This document shows, piece by piece, positions 16,344 through 25,485 of a DNA stretch of 64,000 nucleotides. The first letter of the stretch is position 1. Every line of letters starts with the position of its first letter. Made by a program: the position numbers and the translations under genes. The DNA is from Pedobacter sp. HDW13. Its GTDB lineage: Bacteria > Bacteroidota > Bacteroidia > Sphingobacteriales > Sphingobacteriaceae. A model generated the notes under the pieces. It saw nothing but the letters and a program-made list of their open reading frames with translations. It did no database searches and was not told where the DNA came from. The stretch spans positions 5,580,001 through 5,644,000 of the forward strand of contig NZ_CP049868.1 in assembly GCF_011303555.1 (NCBI RefSeq). Reading direction: 5' to 3'.

Positions 16344-19097
16344 ATGAACAAACTTGTAATCTTTTCTTTTCTTTACCTTTTCACTTTTTCGCTGTTTGCC
16401 CAGAAGATTAAGGTGTCGCGCCTAAGCTGCGAATACCGCTCAAATCCTCTTGGAATCGACCTTGCTCAGCCACATTTAAGCTGGCAGTTGGTGTCTCCGC
16501 GTCATAATGTGCTGCAAAAGGGATATCAGATTTTAGTGGCCACAAACCTGAGCACTTTAAAGCAAAACAAAGGCGATGTTTGGGATTCTAAAAAAACCAT
16601 TACCAATCAATCTATCCAGATAAAATATAAGGGTCAAAAATTATTACCGGCAACAAAATACTACTGGAAAATTAAAGTATGGGATAATTTGGGGAATGAG
16701 TCTGCCTGGAGCGAACCGGCTTTTTTCGGGATGGGCTTGTTAAACATTTCTGACTGGAAAGGTGCTAAATGGATTGCCTACGAAAAACTGGCCGATTCTA
16801 ACGTTAATGCGTTACCTACAGATGGTAAAAAGGATAAGTTTAATGGCAATAATATTCTGCCCATGTTTCGCAAAGGTTTTACCGTTAGCAAAACCATTAA
16901 AAAGGCAACGGCATTTATTTCGGGCTTAGGCCATTTCGAAATGACTTTGAACGGCAAAAAGGTAGGAAATGATTTTTTAGCTCCCGGCTGGACAAAATAC
17001 GACCGCGAAGCCTTATATGTAACCTACGATATTACTCAGCACCTTAAAAAAGGTTCGAATGCGGTTGGGGTAATGTTAGGCAATGGTTTTTACTACATTC
17101 CACCGGTAAAAGAAAGGTACCGGAAACTAAAAGTTGCCTACGGCTTCCCAAAAATGATTTGTCGTTTGTTTATTGAGTATAGCGATGGAACTTCAGCAAA
17201 TGTAATCAGCAACCAAAGCTGGAAAACGGCACCTTCGCCAGTTACTTTTTCGAGCATTTACGGAGGCGAAGATTACAATGCCACTTTAGAGCAAAAAGAC
17301 TGGAACCTGCCGCTTTTTAACGATAGCAAATGGAAAGCTGCCATGCTAGCTGACGGGCCAAAGCTAAATGCACAAAAAGAAGAACCTTTAAAAATTTTCG
17401 ATCATTTTCAGGCACAGCAGATTACCCAAACTGCTAATGGCGAATGGGTTTATGATCTCGGACAAAATGCTTCGGGCATTATTGAACTTAAAGTAAGTGG
17501 CAAAAAAGGCGATACCATCCGCATTACACCTGCAGAACTTTTAAAAGAAGATGGCACTGCTACCCAGAAAAACATGGGCGGCCCCTCATATTTCACCTAT
17601 ATTTTAAAAGGTAGTGGCGTAGAAACCTGGCGACCGAGATTTTTTTATAGCGGTTTCAGGTACCTACAGGTTAAAGGGGGCGTACCAGTGGGAAAAGAAA
17701 ATCCATCCAGGAAAGCTGTGATTCACGATTTAAAAGGCCTTCATATACGCAATGCTGCCGAAACAGTTGGTAAATTTTCATCTTCCAGCGAATTATTCAA
17801 CAAAACCTTTAACCTGATTAACTGGGGAATAAAAAGCAATATTGTAAGCGTATTTACCGATTGTCCGCACCGCGAAAAACTGGGCTGGCTGGAACAGCTG
17901 CATTTAATGGGCAGCTCGGTAAATTACAATTATGCCGCGGCACCTTTGTTTGAAAAAGCAGCGGTGGATATGCAAAACTCACAGCTGGCCAATGGTCTGG
18001 TGCCCGAAATCGCACCCGAATATGTTAAATTCGAATGGGGTGGCGATATGTTCCGCGATTCGCCTGAGTGGGGAAGCAGCAGTATTCTGGTCCCCTGGGA
18101 TTTGTACAAATGGTACGGCGATAAACAAACTTTGGTTGATCATTACCCAACCATGCAGCGTTACATTCAATACTTAGGTACAAAAGCCGATAAACACATC
18201 CTTTCGCAAGGTTTGGGCGACTGGTATGACCTCGGACCAAAACCTCCGGGCGTTTCGCAGCTCACCCCAATGGGGATTACGGCTACTGCCATTTATCATT
18301 ACGATTTAAAAGTACTCGAAAAAATAGCGACTTTATTGGGTAAAAAAGCCGATGCACTGGCTTATGCCAATCGTGCGGTATTGGTACGTGAAGCATTTAA
18401 CAACAAATTCTTTAATACGCAAACCAAGCAATATGGCTCTGGCAGTCAAACAGCAAATGCCATGGCCGTTTATATGGGGCTGGTTGAAGAAAAAGATAAG
18501 CAGGCAGTAATCGATAACCTAATCAAAGACATCAAAAACAACAACAATAGCTTAACCGCAGGCGACATTGGTTACCGCTATGTGTTGCGGGTTTTAGAAG
18601 ATGCTGGCCACTCGGATGTGATTTTCGATATGAACAGTCGTATTGATGTTCCGGGGTATGGCATGCAACTGACCAAAGGCGCTACTGCCTTAACCGAAAG
18701 CTGGGCGGCATTACCCAGTGTTTCAAATAATCATTTCATGCTAGGGCATTTGATGGAATGGTTCTACAGCGGGGTTGGCGGGATCCGCCAGGATGAAAAT
18801 TCGGTAGCCTTTAACCGGATTAAAATCTATCCGGAAGTGGCCGGCGATTTAACTTCCGCCCATACGGCCTACCAGTCTGTTTATGGGAACATTTCAACCG
18901 ACTGGAAAAAAACGGCTGATGGTTTTGAGATAGCAGTAAACATTCCGGTAAATACCACTGCTGTGGTTTATATTCCGGTTTCTCCTCAGCAAAGTCTTTC
19001 AGAAGCCAGTAATTCAGCCTTCCAAAACATGGGTATAGCTAATGGCAGAATGCAGGTGGCTATCGGTTCAGGTTATTATAAATTTAAGGTGAAATAA
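16344..19097 (+). CDS. Secreted GH78 alpha-L-rhamnosidase
   Basis: The protein has 917 residues and a signal peptide (MNKLVIFSFLYLFTFSLFAQ). The order is that of full-length GH78 enzymes: N-terminal fibronectin-like domain (LSCEYRSNPLGIDLAQPHLS), carbohydrate-binding jelly roll (FISGLGHFEMTLNGKKVGND, FLAPGWTKYDR), concanavalin-like domain (VYDLGQNASG), then the six-barrel catalytic domain with TDCPHREKLGWLEQ, where E511 fits the general acid, and a C-terminal beta domain. It removes terminal alpha-L-rhamnose. Its stop is one base from the next start codon, so the two are co-transcribed. Confidence 0.95.
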   Translation: MNKLVIFSFLYLFTFSLFAQKIKVSRLSCEYRSNPLGIDLAQPHLSWQLVSPRHNVLQKGYQILVATNLSTLKQNKGDVWDSKKTITNQSIQIKYKGQKLLPATKYYWKIKVWDNLGNESAWSEPAFFGMGLLNISDWKGAKWIAYEKLADSNVNALPTDGKKDKFNGNNILPMFRKGFTVSKTIKKATAFISGLGHFEMTLNGKKVGNDFLAPGWTKYDREALYVTYDITQHLKKGSNAVGVMLGNGFYYIPPVKERYRKLKVAYGFPKMICRLFIEYSDGTSANVISNQSWKTAPSPVTFSSIYGGEDYNATLEQKDWNLPLFNDSKWKAAMLADGPKLNAQKEEPLKIFDHFQAQQITQTANGEWVYDLGQNASGIIELKVSGKKGDTIRITPAELLKEDGTATQKNMGGPSYFTYILKGSGVETWRPRFFYSGFRYLQVKGGVPVGKENPSRKAVIHDLKGLHIRNAAETVGKFSSSSELFNKTFNLINWGIKSNIVSVFTDCPHREKLGWLEQLHLMGSSVNYNYAAAPLFEKAAVDMQNSQLANGLVPEIAPEYVKFEWGGDMFRDSPEWGSSSILVPWDLYKWYGDKQTLVDHYPTMQRYIQYLGTKADKHILSQGLGDWYDLGPKPPGVSQLTPMGITATAIYHYDLKVLEKIATLLGKKADALAYANRAVLVREAFNNKFFNTQTKQYGSGSQTANAMAVYMGLVEEKDKQAVIDNLIKDIKNNNNSLTAGDIGYRYVLRVLEDAGHSDVIFDMNSRIDVPGYGMQLTKGATALTESWAALPSVSNNHFMLGHLMEWFYSGVGGIRQDENSVAFNRIKIYPEVAGDLTSAHTAYQSVYGNISTDWKKTADGFEIAVNIPVNTTAVVYIPVSPQQSLSEASNSAFQNMGIANGRMQVAIGSGYYKFKVK

Positions 19098-19098
19098 C

Positions 19099-20201
19099 AT
19101 GAGAACGATTTGGATATATCTAATTGGCATGTTAACGGCGGCTACAGCGGGGGCCCAGGAAGCTAAAAATCCAGTTTCCGCTGCAGAGATGAAAAAGATT
19201 TACCAGGAAGTTAAAACCCCTTTCAAATACGGGTTGGTAATGGTTCCGAACGACAAAGACCATAAAATGGATTGCCCAACCATATTTAGAAAAGGTAAAT
19301 ACTGGTACATGACTTACCTGATTTTTAGCGGCAGAGGTTACGAAACCTCGATGGCCAAAAGCAGCGATTTATTGCACTGGGAAAAGCAGGGTAAGTTAAT
19401 GTCGTTTGCCGATTCAGGTAAATGGGACGATAACCAAAAAGCCGGGTACAACGCACTTTTAGATATCAAATGGGGTGGAAGTTACCAGGCTAAAAGCTTT
19501 AATGGCAAATACTGGATGTCGTACTTCGGTGGTAAAGAACGCGGATACGAGGTAGAACCTCTATCAATCGGTATGGCATACACCGATAAACATCCTTCAG
19601 TAGTGCAGGAATGGCAACGATTGGATAAACCAGTATTGAGCTCGCTCGACAGCGATGTACGCTGGTGGGAAAACCGGCATAAACTATTTAAAAGTACGGT
19701 GATTGCCGATCAGAAAAAGTTAACCGGCCATCCTTTTGTAATGTACTACAATGCTGTTGGCGATTCGCTGGCGAATAACAAAAAAACACGCTGGTACGAA
19801 CGTATCGGTATGGCGGTATCAGATGATATGATCCATTGGCAACGCTTTATGAAAGATCCGGTGGTTCACCACCCGGTTGGCATTACCGGCGATGCCGTGA
19901 TCCAGCAAATAGGCGATAATTACGTAATGTTTTACTTCGGTGCTTTCTGGCAGGACAGAAAAGGTTCTTTTAACCGCTTTGCGGCATCTAAAGACCTGAT
20001 AAACTGGACCGACTGGACGGGGGCAACCTGATCGAATCGTCAGAAAAGTACGATGAGCTTTATGCACACAAATCATTTGTGATCAAATATAAGGGTGTGG
20101 TGTACCACTTTTATTGCGCGGTGAATAAACAAGACCAGCGTGGCATTGCTGTGGCTACTTCGAAAGATTTAGGAAAAAGTAAAGTGAATTTTGTTCAATA
20201 A
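19099..20201 (+). pseudogene. GH43-like five-bladed beta-propeller glycosidase, frameshifted
   Basis: The open frame from the ATG at 19099 stops at 20031 after DWTGAT, but the next frame continues with NLIESSEKYDELYAHKSFVI and ends at 20199-20201. Restoring one G in the G5 run at about 20008-20014 gives a continuous 367-residue protein. It has a signal peptide (residues 1-19) and propeller blade repeats (MDCPTIFRKGKYWYMTYLIF, SSDLLHWEKQGK, DMIHWQRFMKDPVVHHP). These resemble the GH43/GH32/GH117 propeller superfamily; I cannot assign the exact family. It lies between GH78 and GH2 genes with 1- and 7-base gaps, so it is part of that operon. A base-calling error is at least as likely as a real mutation. 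Confidence 0.75.
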
Positions 20202-20208
20202 TTAAGAA

Positions 20209-22698
20209 ATGAGAATACGGGGTAGCCATAAGATTTTATTTTTTTTAATTGCATGTTTAGCGATATCATATCATTGCGCCGCGACCATTATTCCTACTGG
20301 TTGGTGTCTCACCAACCAGTATAGCCAAACTTCGGTCGGTGAGACACCAACCGATAGGATTACGGAAACCAGAAGTAGAACCAGTTTTAACAAAGACTGG
20401 AAATTTTACTTAGGCGATGAACCGAAGGCAAAATCGGTTACTTATAGCGATTTGAAATGGAGGAAATTAACACTGCCTCACGATTGGAGCATTGAAGGCA
20501 AGTTCGACAAGAAAAACCCTGCAAAACCAGAGGGTGGAGGCTTACCAACCGGTATTGGCTGGTATAGAAAAGAATTTACTGCGCCAGCCAACTTCAAAAA
20601 CAAATTGATCAGTATTGAATTTGATGGCGTTTACAAAAACAGCGAAGTTTGGGTAAACGGCCACCATCTGGGCAAGCGTCCTTATGGTTACAGCTCATTT
20701 TCTTACGAGATCAGCCAGTTTTTAAAACCCGGTAAGAACATCATAGCAGTAAAGGTCGACAATTCTGCACAACCCGATTCACGCTGGTATTCAGGATCGG
20801 GTATTTACAGAAATGTGTGGCTAAGCTCAACAGCAAAGGTGGCTGTTGCCAAATGGGGAACATTTGTAACTACCGATACTAAAGGCAAGGTGAGTGTGCA
20901 AACCCAAATCAAGAACAAAACCCTCAGACTGCAGCTAGTAGCTTTGGTGCACACCATTTACGATGCCAATGGCAAATTGATTTCAAAAACACAACCACAA
21001 AATATCAAAATAGATACGGCAGGGTTAATCGTCAACAGCGAAAGCCTGCTTAAAAACCCGGTGCTTTGGTCGTTGGCTAAGCCTTTTCAATATAAACTGG
21101 TTACGCAAATTGTCCAAAACAACAAACCCATCGATACTTACGAAACTAAATTCGGATTCCGAACTTTCCATTTCGATGCCGAAAAGGGCTTTTCGTTAAA
21201 CGGAGTACCTACCAAAATATTGGGTGTTTGCCTGCATCACGATTTAGGTGCTTTAGGTGCTGCTGTTAATGTACGCGCCATGGAACGTCAGCTTGAAATC
21301 ATGAAAGCGATGGGCGTAAATGCTATCCGTACAGCTCACAATCCGCCTGCACCCGAATTTTTAGACCTATGCGATAAAATGGGTTTTCTGGTTATGGATG
21401 AAGCTTTTGACATGTGGGCGAAGAAGAAAAACAAAAACGATTATCACCTCAATTTCGCCGAATGGCACAAGCGCGATCTGGAAGATATGATCCTCCGCGA
21501 CCGTAATCATCCGTCCATTATCCTTTGGAGCATTGGTAACGAGATCCGCGAACAGTTCGATAGTACTGGTGTAGCCATCACAAAAGAACTGGTTTCAATC
21601 GTTAAAAACCTTGATCAAAGCCGACCAGTAATTTCGGCCCTGACCGAAACCGACGCGAAGAAAAACTTTATTTATCAGGCCAATGCCCTGGATATTTACG
21701 GCTTAAACTATAACCACAAACTGTATAAAGACTGGCCTAAAAATTATCCGGGTGTTAAATTTCTGGCTACCGAAACCACTTCTGCATTAGAAACCAGAGG
21801 TTTTTACGATACTGCCGATACTATTCGCCGCTGGCCGAGAGACGGAAAAACGAAATTCACCGAAGGGAATGCAGCATGGTCGGCATCTGCCTACGACAAT
21901 GTTTCGGCCTATTGGGGCTCTACGCACGAAGAAACCTGGAAAGCAGCAAAAAAATACGACCATGTTTCGGGACTGTTCGTTTGGTCAGGTTTTGATTACC
22001 TTGGCGAGCCGCTACCTTATCCATGGCCGGCACGTAGCTCGTATTTCGGGATTGTAGATTTAGCAGGTTTCCCAAAGGACTCTTATTATCTGTACCAAAG
22101 TGAATGGACCGATAAGCCTGTACTGCATCTCCTTCCTCACTGGAACTGGGAGCCGGGTAAACTGGTTGAGATTTGGGCTTATTACAACCAGGCCGATGAG
22201 GTAGAACTCTATTTGAATGGAAAATCATTAGGCAAAAAATCAAAACAGAACGATGATCTTCATGTACAATGGAACGTAAAATTCGAAGCAGGTACAGTCA
22301 AAGCGGTATCGCGTAAAAATGGAAAAGAGGTTCTGGTTCGTGAAATAAAAACTGCTGGCGATCCTGCCAAAATTGAATTGATAGCAGACCGGAAACAGAT
22401 CAAAGCCGATGGTAAGGATTTGTCTTTTATTACCGTACGTATTTTAGATGCAGCCGGAAATGTAGTGCCTAATGCCGATAACCTTGTTGATTTTAAAGTA
22501 GCAGGTGCAGGTTTTATCGCCGGTGTAGACAATGGCTTTCAGGCAAGTATGGAGCCTTTTAAAGCCAGTTACCGCAAAGCTTTTCATGGTTTGTGCCTGG
22601 CTATTTTACAAGCTACAGAAAAAGCAGGAACAATTAAGTTAACAGCAACATCAGCAGGTTTGTCCTCGTCATCAATAGTGATTAATACGGGTAAATGA
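20209..22698 (+). CDS. GH2 family glycoside hydrolase (beta-galactosidase-like)
   Basis: An 829-residue secreted enzyme. After a signal peptide (about residues 1-25) come an unusual linker (residues ~29-51) encoded by a palindromic repeat, the GH2 sugar-binding domain (~55-210), an immunoglobulin-like domain, and the TIM barrel. HPSIILWSIGNE gives the acid/base E445, and FLATETTS gives the candidate nucleophile E522. The C-terminus has a DUF4982-like domain and a Big-type immunoglobulin domain (AGDPAKIELIADRKQIKADG). GH2 enzymes remove beta-linked galactose, glucuronate, mannose or arabinose from chain ends; the sugar is not decided by these motifs. It ends the operon begun by GH78. Confidence 0.93.
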   Translation: MRIRGSHKILFFLIACLAISYHCAATIIPTGWCLTNQYSQTSVGETPTDRITETRSRTSFNKDWKFYLGDEPKAKSVTYSDLKWRKLTLPHDWSIEGKFDKKNPAKPEGGGLPTGIGWYRKEFTAPANFKNKLISIEFDGVYKNSEVWVNGHHLGKRPYGYSSFSYEISQFLKPGKNIIAVKVDNSAQPDSRWYSGSGIYRNVWLSSTAKVAVAKWGTFVTTDTKGKVSVQTQIKNKTLRLQLVALVHTIYDANGKLISKTQPQNIKIDTAGLIVNSESLLKNPVLWSLAKPFQYKLVTQIVQNNKPIDTYETKFGFRTFHFDAEKGFSLNGVPTKILGVCLHHDLGALGAAVNVRAMERQLEIMKAMGVNAIRTAHNPPAPEFLDLCDKMGFLVMDEAFDMWAKKKNKNDYHLNFAEWHKRDLEDMILRDRNHPSIILWSIGNEIREQFDSTGVAITKELVSIVKNLDQSRPVISALTETDAKKNFIYQANALDIYGLNYNHKLYKDWPKNYPGVKFLATETTSALETRGFYDTADTIRRWPRDGKTKFTEGNAAWSASAYDNVSAYWGSTHEETWKAAKKYDHVSGLFVWSGFDYLGEPLPYPWPARSSYFGIVDLAGFPKDSYYLYQSEWTDKPVLHLLPHWNWEPGKLVEIWAYYNQADEVELYLNGKSLGKKSKQNDDLHVQWNVKFEAGTVKAVSRKNGKEVLVREIKTAGDPAKIELIADRKQIKADGKDLSFITVRILDAAGNVVPNADNLVDFKVAGAGFIAGVDNGFQASMEPFKASYRKAFHGLCLAILQATEKAGTIKLTATSAGLSSSSIVINTGK
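20292..20359. repeat. Palindromic repeat inside the GH2 coding sequence
   Basis: Two 22-base arms (20292-20313 and 20338-20359) are complementary except for two adjacent bases. Each half is itself a hairpin: ACTGGTTGGTG, TCT, then the exact complement; and CGGTCGGTG, AGA, CACCAACCG with one mismatch. The element stays in frame and codes about 23 residues between the signal peptide and the first GH2 domain. Confidence 0.85.
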
Positions 22699-22762
22699 TG
22701 AGATAAATGCAGTTCGAAGCAGTAATGGGAGAGTTACCGGAGGGATGAAAGCTTGAAAGTTT

Positions 22763-22843
22763 TCATCTCGACTGTAGTGCAGCGAAATGGAGAGATCTAT
22801 AATCAGATTTCTCGACTCCATTGCACTTCGCTCGAAATGACGG
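22763..22843. repeat. GTCAT-type intergenic repeat
   Basis: It begins TCATCTCGACTG and ends CTCGAAATGACGG, with the internal word ATGGAGAGATCTATAA shared with 36435-36540. It lies in the 172-base gap after the GH2 gene and separates that operon from the CoA-transferase group. Confidence 0.75.
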
Positions 22844-22870
22844 AATAAAAAAATTAAATAATAAGAATAA

Positions 22871-24031
22871 GTGGAGAAGACGATTAATTTAAAAGGAATA
22901 ACCTGGAACCACAGTCGTGGGTTATTGCCCATGGTGGCAACCGCACAGCGTTTTTCAGAATTGCACCCTAACGTGAACATCACCTGGGAAAAGCGGAGCT
23001 TGCAACAATTTGCCGATTTCTCTATTCAGGAACTGGCCGAACATTTCGATCTGTTGGTAATTGATCACCCATGGGCTGGCTTTGCGGCCAAAACCAAATC
23101 AATTGTTCCTTTAGATTTTTACCTTAGCGAGGCTTATTTAAAAGATCAGGAAAACAATTCGCTGGGGCAATCTTACGAAAGTTATACCTACGATGATCAT
23201 TTATGGGCTTTACCCATTGATGCTGCTACGCCTGTTGCCGCCAGCCGGCCGGATTTATTAACAGAAAGAGGCTTCTCTTTACCAAAGTCGTTTGAAGATT
23301 TACTAGCCCTGGCCGATGCGGGTCTGGTCGCTTTTGCAGGCATCCCAATTGATGTTTTAATGAATTTTTATACCCTTTGCTGCTCTCTGGGCGAAGATCC
23401 CTGCCAGAGCGATGATCAGGTAGTATCGATCGAAACCGGAGTAAAAGCATTGCAAATGTATCGCCAACTGGCATCAAAAATAGATCCGACCAACTTTAGC
23501 AGAAATCCGATTCAGGTTTATGAAGCCATGACTTTATCCGACGAAATTGCCTATTGTCCCTTTGCCTACGGTTATTCCAATTATTCGAGAAATGGTTATG
23601 CGCGCAAAGTGCTGCATTTTTATGATATGATCTCGCTGGATGGAAAAACCAATTTGAGGAGCACACTGGGCGGCACCGGATTGGCTATCTCTGCCAAATG
23701 TGCCGATCCCGAAATGGCGGCCAGATATGCTGAGTTTGTTGGTTCACCAGCTTGTCAGTCAACACTATATTTCGAAAGTGGAGGTCAGCCAGCTCATTTG
23801 GCAGCCTGGAAAAATGAAGAAGTAAACCGGCAAAGCCAGAATTACTTTTTAAATACCTTACCTGCCTTACAACGTGCATTTCTCCGTCCGCGCTATCATG
23901 GTTCGATGTATTTTCAGGATCATGCCGGCGATGTAGTGCGCGATTATTTGATGGGCAAAGGTGATGAAATAACAGTTTTAACTGTTTTGAACGAATTATA
24001 TCAAAAATCTAAAAGCTTAGCAGTATCATGA
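22871..24031 (+). CDS. Solute-binding-protein-like protein without signal peptide (SBP1)
   Basis: A 386-residue protein of the bacterial type 1 extracellular solute-binding fold: LKGITWNHSRGLLPMVATAQ, TWEKRSLQQFADF, FDLLVIDHPW, YDDHLWALPID, GLAISAKCADPEMAARYAEF. The start is a GTG at 22871; an in-frame TAA is directly upstream, so no signal peptide or lipobox can precede it. No ABC permease or ATPase gene is in the window. The last four bases overlap the start of the first CoA-transferase (ATGA), indicating translational coupling. It may be a cytoplasmic ligand carrier, a sensor or an accessory subunit of the transferase. The fold call is firm and the role is unknown. Confidence 0.8.
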   Translation: MEKTINLKGITWNHSRGLLPMVATAQRFSELHPNVNITWEKRSLQQFADFSIQELAEHFDLLVIDHPWAGFAAKTKSIVPLDFYLSEAYLKDQENNSLGQSYESYTYDDHLWALPIDAATPVAASRPDLLTERGFSLPKSFEDLLALADAGLVAFAGIPIDVLMNFYTLCCSLGEDPCQSDDQVVSIETGVKALQMYRQLASKIDPTNFSRNPIQVYEAMTLSDEIAYCPFAYGYSNYSRNGYARKVLHFYDMISLDGKTNLRSTLGGTGLAISAKCADPEMAARYAEFVGSPACQSTLYFESGGQPAHLAAWKNEEVNRQSQNYFLNTLPALQRAFLRPRYHGSMYFQDHAGDVVRDYLMGKGDEITVLTVLNELYQKSKSLAVS

Positions 24032-25179
24032 ACAGGCCGTTAGAAGGACTTTTGGTTTTAGAGTTCTGTCAGTTTTTGGCAGGACCATCGGCTGGCTTAA
24101 AACTGGCCGACTTAGGCGCACGCGTAATTAAAATCGAGCGACCTCAAACCGGCGATGCCTGTCGCGCTTTATCGATCAAAAATCTGTTTGTGGATGAAGA
24201 CAGTTTGCTTTTCCATACCATCAACCGCAATAAAGAAAGTTATACCGCAGATTTAAAAAATCCGCAAGATTTAGAAAAACTTAAAAAACTGATTGCCAAA
24301 GCGGATGTGATGACGCATAATTTCAGACCGGGAGTAATGGAGAAAATTGGCCTGGATTATGCCCGGGTACAACAAATAAATCCAAAAATTATTTACGGCA
24401 TGGTTACCGGCTATGGCAATGAGGGGCCGTGGAAAAACAAACCCGGCCAGGATTTATTGGTACAATCGGTTTCTGGTTTAACCTTTTTATCGGGGATAGA
24501 TACCGATGGCCCCGTTCCATTTGGTTTATCTGTTTCTGATATTATGTGCGGTAATCACCTGGTACAGGGAATCATGGCAGCTTTAATTAAAAGGGCCAAA
24601 ACCAATAAAAGTGTACTGGTTGAAGTGAGCCTGCTCGAATCGATTTTGGATGTGCAGTTTGAAGTAATTACCACTTACCTGAACGATGGGGGAAAATTAC
24701 CAGATAGAAGCGGTGCAAAAGGCAGTGCGCATGCCTATTTAAGTGCGCCTTATGGCATGTACGAAACCAAAGACGGTTATATTGCCATGGCCATGGGAAA
24801 CCTGCCAAATATTTGCGCCATTATCAATTGCGACATAACAGATTTATACGTTGAAGCAGGTTCTGCTTTCGAAAACCGCGATAAATTAATTGTACGGTTG
24901 GCCGAAACCTTTAAACAGGAAAATACCAGCAATTGGGTTAACCTGTTAGAAAGTAACGGTATCTGGTGTGCGGAGGTGCTCAATTACCAAACAGCCACTG
25001 CTTTAAGTACCTATAAAAATCTGAACATTGAGCAACAGATTGATTTGGACGGAGGAAAAAGTATCAAAACCACGGTAAGCCCGATCCGCCTGAACCAAAG
25101 AAAGTTATTTGCCAAAAAAGCTGCGCCAAAACTAGGTTTTGATACGGAAAGTATTAACAGGGAGTTTGAAATAAAATAG
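24028..25179 (+). CDS. Class III (CaiB/BaiF) CoA-transferase, copy 1
   Basis: A 383-residue cytoplasmic enzyme. The N-terminal pattern GLLVLEFCQFLAGPSAGLKL, then ADLGARVIKIERP, and NFRPGVMEKIGLDY are diagnostic of the family. D171 in GLSVSDIMCG is at the catalytic aspartate position that carries the CoA intermediate. Class III enzymes move CoA between carboxylic acids (formyl/oxalyl, carnitine, bile acid, succinyl/citramalate). It is clearly paralogous to the gene at 25486. It overlaps the solute-binding-like gene by four bases. Acid substrate unknown; a sugar-derived acid is an inference from the surrounding genes. Confidence 0.93.
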   Translation: MNRPLEGLLVLEFCQFLAGPSAGLKLADLGARVIKIERPQTGDACRALSIKNLFVDEDSLLFHTINRNKESYTADLKNPQDLEKLKKLIAKADVMTHNFRPGVMEKIGLDYARVQQINPKIIYGMVTGYGNEGPWKNKPGQDLLVQSVSGLTFLSGIDTDGPVPFGLSVSDIMCGNHLVQGIMAALIKRAKTNKSVLVEVSLLESILDVQFEVITTYLNDGGKLPDRSGAKGSAHAYLSAPYGMYETKDGYIAMAMGNLPNICAIINCDITDLYVEAGSAFENRDKLIVRLAETFKQENTSNWVNLLESNGIWCAEVLNYQTATALSTYKNLNIEQQIDLDGGKSIKTTVSPIRLNQRKLFAKKAAPKLGFDTESINREFEIK

Positions 25180-25185
25180 ACAATC

Positions 25186-25428
25186 CGTCACCCTGAATTT
25201 ATTTCAGGGTCTGTTTACAGTAGAAGAGATGCTGAAACAAGTTCAGCATGACGATCATGTTTACTTTAAACATATCCCACCAATATGGTTGGGATGACGA
25301 ATAACTTAGAGTGTTTCGTGGTGACACGAACCACAAAGCAACCGATAGATAGTCGTCATTTCGACTGGAGCGCAGCGAAATGGAGAAATCTTTTAAAACA
25401 GATCCCTCCGCTACGGTCGGGATGACGG
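25186..25428. repeat. Cluster of GTCAT-type repeats in the only gap above 300 bases
   Basis: The 306-base gap between the two CoA-transferases contains at least two hairpin elements: 25186-25254 (CCCTGAATTTATTTCAGGG and GCTGAAACAAGTTCAGCATG) and 25353-25428 (TCGTCATTTCGACTGGAGCG to CGGGATGACGG). Short related fragments follow up to about 25455. No gene or promoter was recognised with confidence. Confidence 0.7.
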
Positions 25429-25485
25429 GAACGACTCGTTGGTCGGGACGACGGGAGAAGAATAAAGAATATAAAAAATAAAATT

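Noticed and set aside
20006-20016. Programmed ribosomal frameshift in the GH43-like gene
   Set aside because: The site lacks an X-XXY-YYZ slippery heptamer and a convincing downstream stimulator; four similar breaks in unrelated genes point to base loss.
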